Shown here: piece after piece, positions 58,877 to 64,000 of the stretch
How positions within the stretch are numbered: position 1 is the stretch's first letter
Layout of the letters: every line of letters starts with the position of its first letter
Source of the DNA: an uncultured Flavobacterium sp.
GTDB lineage: Bacteria; Bacteroidota; Bacteroidia; Flavobacteriales; Flavobacteriaceae
Assembly (NCBI GenBank): GCA_943912855.1
Contig: CALTVC010000005.1
Location: forward strand, 1-64,000
Direction of reading: 5' to 3'
DNA: 64,000 bases
The notes under the pieces: model-generated
What the model was told of the DNA's origin: nothing
What the model saw: the letters and a program-made list of their open reading frames with translations, nothing else
The model's database searches: none
Made by a program: the position numbers and the translations under genes

Positions 58877-59278
58877 TTATTTGTACAGGTTGTTGGCTAC
58901 ACTAAGCAGTTGCTCAATTTCCATTTCATCTTCACTCTTTATATAAGAAAAGGTGCGGTTAGCCAAAACCAGCTTGTTCAGGGTTTCGGTGTAGATTTTC
59001 TGTCCTTTAACCGGATCTGATTTGTGAAGGGCAATAGTCGTTTTTAGCAGTAGCAAAGTAACAGGTTTCTTGTCGGCATCGGAGTTTAAAAAGTTGTCCA
59101 GCACTTCAGAAGATTTGTTACCAAAATCCTCCATTTTTATCCCGAATGTTTCTTCAAAAATACGGTCGGCTCCGGCTATGAAAGCATCACTTTCCTTTTC
59201 CAGATCCATCTTTAATAAATTCCTGATGGCACGTGCAAGTTGTTCTAGTATGGCGGTAAAATAATCTTTCTTCAGCAT
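58877..59278 (-). CDS. Hypothetical helical protein
   Basis: A 133-aa protein I do not recognise with confidence. It is predicted all-helical, with a charged amphipathic pattern (KKDYFTAILEQLARAIRNLL, SVANNLYK) and no signal peptide. It is upstream of the DUF1398 gene on the same strand, with a 35-bp gap that holds a copy of the GGTTATGCGG...GGTAATTCGG phrase. Confidence 0.55.
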   Translation of the reverse strand: MLKKDYFTAILEQLARAIRNLLKMDLEKESDAFIAGADRIFEETFGIKMEDFGNKSSEVLDNFLNSDADKKPVTLLLLKTTIALHKSDPVKGQKIYTETLNKLVLANRTFSYIKSEDEMEIEQLLSVANNLYK

Positions 59279-59474
59279 AAAGGCTAAGATAGGATTTTTA
59301 GTCGAAAGTCAGGACTCGAAAGCAAAAAGCATGGTATCTGCAACGAACTATAAACCACAAACAATAAACCGTAAAGCACTCTTTCATTTTTTTTGAACGA
59401 TTATTAACAGCTGTATAGTGTGGTGTTGGCATTGTGCTTGCTACATTTGTATAGAATGATTAAAATTTAAAGCA

Positions 59475-60143
59475 ATGGCAACCAAGAAACTACAACAACC
59501 AACCGTGCCTACCCGTGCTGAAATCATTGAGCAATATGCCGACTACTGCCTTACCCACGGCAGCAAGCCTGCAACGGTGTACAAATTCGCAAAAGACAAC
59601 GGCTACAGTGAGGCCGAATTTTATAAACACTTCCCGTCGTTTGAGGTGCTGGAGCGCTCGTATTTTGTAGAGATGTTTACCCACGCGCTGGAGCTTCAGG
59701 AGCAGTCGCCCGCCTATGCTACGTATAGTGGTATAGAAAAGCTATCAGCGGTGTACTTTACCTTTTTCGAAATCGCTACAGCAAACCGCAGCTTTGTGGT
59801 GTATAGCCTGGGCGAGGGCAGCAACACGCTTAAAAACATACTGAAACTTCGTGAGCTACGAAAGGTATTCACTGATTATGCAGGAACGGTACTTGAAAAT
59901 CCGGTAAACCTGCAACATCCTAAAGCTGAAAAGTTCCAGAACGATGCGCTTAAAGAAGGTGCCTGGGTACAGTTCCTGAGTATTTTTAAATTCTGGATGG
60001 CAGATACCTCGCCAAGCTTTGAAAAGACCGATGTGTTCATAGAAAAATCGGTTAAGGCAAGTAACGATCTGGTGTACAATTCGCCGCTAAACAGCTTGGT
60101 AGATTTGGGTAAATTCCTCTGGAAAGAAAAGTTTACGGTTTAA
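59475..60143 (+). CDS. TetR-like transcriptional regulator
   Basis: A 222-aa protein. The N-terminal HTH-like segment (ADYCLTHGSKPATVYKFAKDNGYSEAEFYKHFPSFE) is a TetR-type DNA-binding domain with an unusual spacing, and the rest is an all-helical ligand domain. It starts 12 bp before an ABC1 kinase gene, so an operon is likely. Confidence 0.78.
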   Translation: MATKKLQQPTVPTRAEIIEQYADYCLTHGSKPATVYKFAKDNGYSEAEFYKHFPSFEVLERSYFVEMFTHALELQEQSPAYATYSGIEKLSAVYFTFFEIATANRSFVVYSLGEGSNTLKNILKLRELRKVFTDYAGTVLENPVNLQHPKAEKFQNDALKEGAWVQFLSIFKFWMADTSPSFEKTDVFIEKSVKASNDLVYNSPLNSLVDLGKFLWKEKFTV

Positions 60144-60155
60144 ATCCTGTATCTT

Positions 60156-61463
60156 ATGAAACGATTAGACAGCATACCCACCAATAAGATTGAGCGGGTA
60201 AGTAAGCTCGTGACCACGGGCGTAAAAATAGGGGGCAATTACCTGAAGTACTACGGACAAAAAATGGTAAATCCCGAAACCGCCAAAGAAACCCTGCACG
60301 AAAATAATGCGACAGATATATACGACAGCCTCAAGGAACTTAAAGGCAGTGCCCTGAAAGTAGCCCAGATGCTGAGTATGGAAAAGAACCTGCTGCCACA
60401 AAGCTATGTAGAGAAGTTTTCGCTGAGCCAGTTTTCGGTGCCACCACTGTCAGGGCCTTTGGTTACCAAAACCTTCCGTAAATATTTTGGTAAGGAACCG
60501 CATGAGTTGTTTGATAGCTTTAATCCAGAAAGCATTAACGCGGCTAGTATAGGTCAGGTACACAGGGCTACCAAGGAGGGTAAAGACCTTGCCGTGAAGA
60601 TACAGTACCCGGGCGTTAGGGAGAGCATTGGTACAGACATAGCCATGGTAAAGCCGATAGCCATACGTATGTTTAACCTGCAGGGTACGAGCGACGAGTA
60701 TTTTGAAGAGATAGAAGGTAAGCTTATGGAAGAAACCGACTATACACTGGAACTGCAACAAAGCGAGGCGGTACGTGTGGAGTGTGCCAAGCTGGATAAC
60801 ATCCGTTTCCCGAAATACTACCCCGAACTGAGTTGTGAGAAAATCATAACCATGGACTGGATGCAGGGCAAGCACCTATCGGAATGGTGTAAGGAGGAGC
60901 ATACGCAGGAGGAGAAGAATAAAGTAGGGCAGGCGCTCTACGACTTTTATATGTACCAGATACATGGGTTGCATAAATTCCATGCTGATCCGCATCCGGG
61001 GAACTTTCTGGTAGATGAAAATGCTAACCTTATAGCCATTGATTTTGGCTGTATGAAGGCATTACCTATTGATTTCTATACGCCGTATTATAAAATTATC
61101 CAGCCGGAAACAATAGCGAATGAAACCCTGTTTAAAGAACTGCTTTACGAATTACAGGTGCTTCGCCCCGAGGGTGTGCCTGAGGAGGAGGAGTATTTCT
61201 TTAAGCTTTTCCAGGAGTTGCTTAATGTGTTTGTAGACCCGTACAGGTATGAAAAATTTGACTTCGGTAACCCTGCCTTTAGCGATGCCATTGCCGGACT
61301 GAGCGAGAAATTTGCCAATGATAAAGTACTCCGTAAAATGAACGGTAATCGTGGCAGCAAGCACTTTATTTACGTGAACCGTACGTTCTTCGGGTTGTAC
61401 AGCCTGTTGTTTGATATAGGTGCCGAAATAGATGTGTACGGTTTCAGGAGGTATATTGATTAG
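60156..61463 (+). CDS. AarF/ABC1/UbiB kinase-like protein
   Basis: A 435-aa protein. KGSALKVAQMLSM is the KxGQ-like (here K-x-x-Q) signature, ASIGQVHRATKEGKDLAVKIQYPGV the A-rich loop and VAIK-like strand, and HADPHPGNFLVD the catalytic loop, with DFG at AIDFGCMK. Such kinases support quinone/isoprenoid metabolism in the wider family; the precise partner here is open. It is coupled to the TetR-like regulator. Confidence 0.9.
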   Translation: MKRLDSIPTNKIERVSKLVTTGVKIGGNYLKYYGQKMVNPETAKETLHENNATDIYDSLKELKGSALKVAQMLSMEKNLLPQSYVEKFSLSQFSVPPLSGPLVTKTFRKYFGKEPHELFDSFNPESINAASIGQVHRATKEGKDLAVKIQYPGVRESIGTDIAMVKPIAIRMFNLQGTSDEYFEEIEGKLMEETDYTLELQQSEAVRVECAKLDNIRFPKYYPELSCEKIITMDWMQGKHLSEWCKEEHTQEEKNKVGQALYDFYMYQIHGLHKFHADPHPGNFLVDENANLIAIDFGCMKALPIDFYTPYYKIIQPETIANETLFKELLYELQVLRPEGVPEEEEYFFKLFQELLNVFVDPYRYEKFDFGNPAFSDAIAGLSEKFANDKVLRKMNGNRGSKHFIYVNRTFFGLYSLLFDIGAEIDVYGFRRYID

Positions 61464-61540
61464 ATTTCTCGATTGTTGGACTGTTGGAGCATTAGATTTT
61501 TAGATGTGTGATAATAGATAATAGACGCTCACTCAATGAT

Positions 61541-61572
61541 AAAACCCGTGGCTATGTTGCGGGTTCTTTTTT
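61541..61572 (+). terminator. Terminator of the TetR-ABC1 operon
   Basis: The stem AACCCG (61543-61548) / CGGGTT (61560-61565) is followed by a T-run. Confidence 0.75.
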
Positions 61573-61574
61573 TG

Positions 61575-61630
61575 ACACGAATTTCACGAATTCACACAAG
61601 TGGGTTAGTGACAATTCGTGAAATTCGTGT
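61575..61630. repeat. 18-bp perfect inverted repeat (ACACGAATTTCACGAATT)
   Basis: Arm 61575-61592 is the exact reverse complement of 61613-61630 across 20 bp. It has the ACACGAATTTCACGAATT wording of dispersed flavobacterial intergenic repeats and follows the terminator. Confidence 0.8.
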
Positions 61631-61690
61631 TTTGTATTTTAAAGCGTTGCTAACAAAAAGTTAATCGCATTATTTCCGCGAAAGTTTTCT

Positions 61691-61698
61691 TATTTTTG
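61691..61698 (+). promoter_or_regulatory. -7 box TATTTTTG upstream of idi
   Basis: A perfect TAnnTTTG match, 17 bp upstream of the idi ATG; no clear -33 element. Confidence 0.45.
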
Positions 61699-61714
61699 GG
61701 AGCTATTTGATATT

Positions 61715-62242
61715 ATGACGGAAGAAAAAGTAATACTGGTAAACGAACAGGATGAGCCGATAGGCCTTATGGAAAAAATGGAAGCGCATGAAAAAGCCTT
61801 GCTTCACAGGGCGTTTTCGGTATTTGTGCTAAACAGCAAAAACGAAATTATGCTGCAGCAGCGTGCCGCCCATAAGTATCATTCGCCATTACTATGGACC
61901 AATACTACCTGTAGCCACCAGCGCGAGGGGGAAACCAACCTACAGGCGGGTACCCGCAGGCTCATGGAGGAAATGGGGTTTACCACAGACCTTAAAGAAC
62001 TGTTTTCGTTTATTTACAAAGCCCCGTTTGATAATGGCCTTACCGAACATGAGTTTGACCATGTACTTATAGGCTACTACGAAGATGCCCCGGTACTGAA
62101 CCCCGATGAAGCCGAAAGCTGGAAATGGATGGCTATAGAAGACGTAAAGGCAGACATGGCTGTAAACCCGGAGCAGTACACCGTATGGTTCCGTATTATA
62201 TTTGACGAGTTTTACCATTTTTTAGAAGAGCATACTCTTTAA
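61715..62242 (+). CDS. idi: Isopentenyl-diphosphate Delta-isomerase (type 1)
   Basis: A 175-aa Nudix-fold enzyme. TNTTCSHQREGE holds the catalytic Cys and metal His, and AGTRRLMEEMGF is the Nudix-like box; the ESWKWM segment near the end holds the catalytic Glu-type residue. It interconverts IPP and DMAPP for isoprenoid synthesis. Length matches the family. Confidence 0.93.
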   Translation: MTEEKVILVNEQDEPIGLMEKMEAHEKALLHRAFSVFVLNSKNEIMLQQRAAHKYHSPLLWTNTTCSHQREGETNLQAGTRRLMEEMGFTTDLKELFSFIYKAPFDNGLTEHEFDHVLIGYYEDAPVLNPDEAESWKWMAIEDVKADMAVNPEQYTVWFRIIFDEFYHFLEEHTL

Positions 62243-62243
62243 A

Positions 62244-62308
62244 GTTGTTGGTTTTTGGTTTTTAGTTGTTGGCTTGATGCCATTATCAAAGTGCTAAAAA
62301 CCAACAAC
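62244..62308. repeat. 13-bp inverted repeat (GTTGTTGGTTTTT type)
   Basis: Arm 62244-62256 pairs exactly with 62296-62308. The phrase extends with further TTGGTTTTT/AAAACCAA words up to the queD start. Confidence 0.7.
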
Positions 62309-62333
62309 CAATAATCATCAACTGAAAACCAAA

Positions 62334-62744
62334 ATGAAAGTAACCGTAAGCCGAAGCGCCCATTTTAATGCTGCCCACCGTTTGTACCGTTCCGACTGGG
62401 ACGACGCGCGTAATTTTGCTGTTTTTGGCAAGTGCAGTAACCCTAATTTCCATGGGCATAACTATGAGCTTATAGTAAGTGTTACGGGAGATATAGACCC
62501 CGAAACGGGTTTTGTTATGGATATGAAGGTGCTTAAAGACCTTGTAGCAACACAGGTGGAAGACCGCCTGGATCATAAAAACCTGAATATAGAGGTGGCA
62601 GAATTTGCTAACCTTAATCCTACTGCCGAAAACATAGCCGTAGTAATATACAACCTGCTACGTCCGCATTTAAAACATGATATGGCGCTGGAGGTTACCT
62701 TATATGAAACACCAAGAAACTTTGTAACCTACAAAGGAAATTAA
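62334..62744 (+). CDS. queD: 6-carboxytetrahydropterin synthase QueD-like
   Basis: A 136-aa protein. HFNAAHRLY and NFHGHNYEL give the three zinc-binding His; the Cys of FGKCSNPNFHGHNY is the catalytic Cys typical of QueD/PTPS; LDHKNLN is the other conserved block. It likely makes 6-carboxytetrahydropterin for 7-deazaguanine synthesis. A PTPS-type role in pterin supply cannot be excluded. Confidence 0.9.
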   Translation: MKVTVSRSAHFNAAHRLYRSDWDDARNFAVFGKCSNPNFHGHNYELIVSVTGDIDPETGFVMDMKVLKDLVATQVEDRLDHKNLNIEVAEFANLNPTAENIAVVIYNLLRPHLKHDMALEVTLYETPRNFVTYKGN

Positions 62745-62757
62745 CCACACACAATAT

Positions 62758-63723
62758 ATGGAATTAAATTACCCACTTATTTTTACCCCTATACTGCAGG
62801 ACAGGATTTGGGGAGGAACAAAACTGAGAGATGATCTAGGGAAAGAAATCCCTACACCTACTACCGGCGAAAGCTGGGAACTGTCGGCAGTGCCGGGCAA
62901 TGTAAGTGTGGTAAAAAACGGTGCCTTTGCAGGTAAATCTCTTGCTGATTTGCTGGAGCAGTACCCTGATGAGGTACTGGGTACAGCGGTACACGCCCGT
63001 TTCGGGAAGCAGTTTCCGCTGTTGTTTAAATTCCTTGATGCACGCGAAGACCTGAGCATACAGGTACACCCTAACGATGCCCTGGCTAAGGAACGCCACA
63101 ACTCTTTCGGGAAAACCGAAATGTGGTACGTTATGCAGGCCGATGAGGGTTCGCGCATTATCGTTGGGTTTAACCATAAATCAAGCCCGGAAGAATATCT
63201 TGAAAAACTGGAAAGCAAACAGCTTATAGATATCCTTAATCAGGTGCCTGCCAAGAAAGGCGACGTGTACTTCCTGGAAACAGGTACTATACATGCCATA
63301 GGTGGTGGTATTGTTATTGCCGAAATCCAGCAGACGAGTGATATTACGTACCGTATTTACGACTGGGACAGGGTAGACGCTAACGGTAACGGACGTGAGT
63401 TGCACGTGGAGCTGGCGCTTGATGCCATGAACTACGACCTTACCGATACCGAAAAGACCTACACCAAAGAGGAGAATAAGAGCAATAATATGGTAGACTG
63501 CCCTTATTTTACTACAAACTATGTGCCTCTTAACGGTTCGGCAGAAATAACACGTACGGGCGAAACCTTTACAGTATATATATGTACTGAGGGCGAATAT
63601 ACCCTTACAGTTGCAGGCGAAGCACACACCTTTAAGAAAGGAGATACCGTACTGGTACCTGCCGCGGTAAAGGAATTTGCGCTTACCGGAAACGCTACAT
63701 TACTTGAAATATACATTTCCTAA
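62758..63723 (+). CDS. manA: Mannose-6-phosphate isomerase, type I
   Basis: A 321-aa cupin enzyme. IQVHPNDALAKE, FGKTEMWYVM (metal-ligand His/Glu) and ETGTIHAIGGGIVIAEIQQ carry the metal site of type I phosphomannose isomerases. It converts fructose-6-phosphate to mannose-6-phosphate for GDP-mannose and surface glycans. It begins 13 bp after queD, so the two may be co-transcribed. Confidence 0.93.
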   Translation: MELNYPLIFTPILQDRIWGGTKLRDDLGKEIPTPTTGESWELSAVPGNVSVVKNGAFAGKSLADLLEQYPDEVLGTAVHARFGKQFPLLFKFLDAREDLSIQVHPNDALAKERHNSFGKTEMWYVMQADEGSRIIVGFNHKSSPEEYLEKLESKQLIDILNQVPAKKGDVYFLETGTIHAIGGGIVIAEIQQTSDITYRIYDWDRVDANGNGRELHVELALDAMNYDLTDTEKTYTKEENKSNNMVDCPYFTTNYVPLNGSAEITRTGETFTVYICTEGEYTLTVAGEAHTFKKGDTVLVPAAVKEFALTGNATLLEIYIS

Positions 63724-63745
63724 CCTATATATGGGAGGGAAGTTG

Positions 63746-63753
63746 TACTTTTG
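63746..63753 (+). promoter_or_regulatory. -7 box TACTTTTG upstream of the right-edge gene
   Basis: A perfect TAnnTTTG match, 28 bp upstream of the ATG at 63782. Confidence 0.45.
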
Positions 63754-63781
63754 CACAAATAAATTTTAAACAAAACGAACA

Positions 63782-64000
63782 ATGGCAAACGTAAGAAACC
63801 TAAAAAAAGACATCAACTTTGTACTAGGCGATATCATTGAAGCAGTATACATTAATGAGCTTGCAAAAGGCACTGCTCCGTCAGAAAAAGGCGAAGCTAT
63901 TGTAACAGAAGCTATTGCTGCTTTTGACGCGCTTATTAAAGATGTAAACGCTAAAAACGTAGAAAATAAGAAAGCACATTTTAAGCAAATTAACCAGAAA
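63782..64000 (+). CDS. Hypothetical protein, cut by the right edge
   Basis: The reading frame opens at ATG 63782 (MANVRNLKKDINFVLGDIIE) and is still open at the window edge after 73 codons. The visible part is helical and Lys/Glu-rich and has no signal peptide. A perfect -7 box precedes it. I do not recognise a family. Confidence 0.75.
   Translation, partial: MANVRNLKKDINFVLGDIIEAVYINELAKGTAPSEKGEAIVTEAIAAFDALIKDVNAKNVENKKAHFKQINQK

Overview
The window looks like chromosomal DNA of a Bacteroidota bacterium, most likely a member of the Flavobacteriaceae. The evidence is: -7 promoter boxes of the TAnnTTTG type (12177-12184, 29143-29150, 31111-31118, 63746-63753 and others) with few clear Shine-Dalgarno sites; type IX secretion C-terminal sorting domains; a PorV-family outer membrane protein; an Lnb-type lipoprotein N-acyltransferase; GSCFA, DUF4136 and DUF4230 proteins; paired TonB-receptor-like outer membrane barrels; and many short intergenic inverted repeats. 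Most of the region is densely packed core genome. Base composition drops visibly toward A+T at 36.6-37.85 kb and 54.66-55.6 kb.

Layout. 1-4.6 kb: 3' part of a tRNA-Gly, an App1-type lipid phosphatase divergent from a diacylglycerol-kinase-like gene, a FemAB/GNAT-like acyltransferase, a DUF1761 membrane protein, a gap with two different long inverted repeats, and two small proteins. 4.7-18.1 kb: urocanate hydratase, a DUF4136 lipoprotein, two tandem T9SS-exported leucine-rich proteins, a candidate small RNA, a double-length aromatic amino acid hydroxylase, DUF4230 and GSCFA proteins, two related lipoproteins and a GxxExxY protein. 18.3-30 kb: alaS divergent from an operon (M23 peptidase, MerR regulator, LemA, two TPM proteins), then a Tiki/TraB-like lipoprotein, a GH25 muramidase, pssA, a PorV2-like protein, Lnb and a CpsB-type phosphatase. 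30.1-36.5 kb: era and der GTPases, a serine hydrolase, a possible UDG-fold protein and a FAD-dependent oxidoreductase.

36.5-37.6 kb is a low-GC island with a possible gene remnant and a two-gene module: a ribbon-helix-helix-like protein and a two-TM protein. A 7-bp palindrome sits directly after its -7 box. 37.8-46.6 kb: DUF2891, an AraC regulator and SDR, recQ, then kdsD-tatC-CMD-lptB. 46.7-52.4 kb: two tandem outer membrane barrels, both 938 aa. 52.6-64 kb: an acyl-CoA synthetase, an Mrr-like nuclease with a C-terminal Cys-pair domain, a DODA-type dioxygenase with an esterase, a MarR-GNAT fusion, DUF1398, a TetR-like/ABC1-kinase pair, idi, queD, manA and a truncated gene at the right edge.

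Themes are the cell envelope (lipid phosphate turnover, phosphatidylserine synthesis, LPS precursor and export, lipoprotein acylation, T9SS cargo, muramidase, M23 peptidase) and housekeeping (alaS, era, der, recQ). No CRISPR array, complete prophage, insertion sequence or secondary-metabolite cluster was found. The best leads for undescribed biology are the RHH/membrane module with its putative operator, the candidate sRNA at about 12.19-12.32 kb, the Mrr/Cys-pair protein, and the vocabulary of intergenic inverted repeats, one of which appears to have entered a coding sequence.
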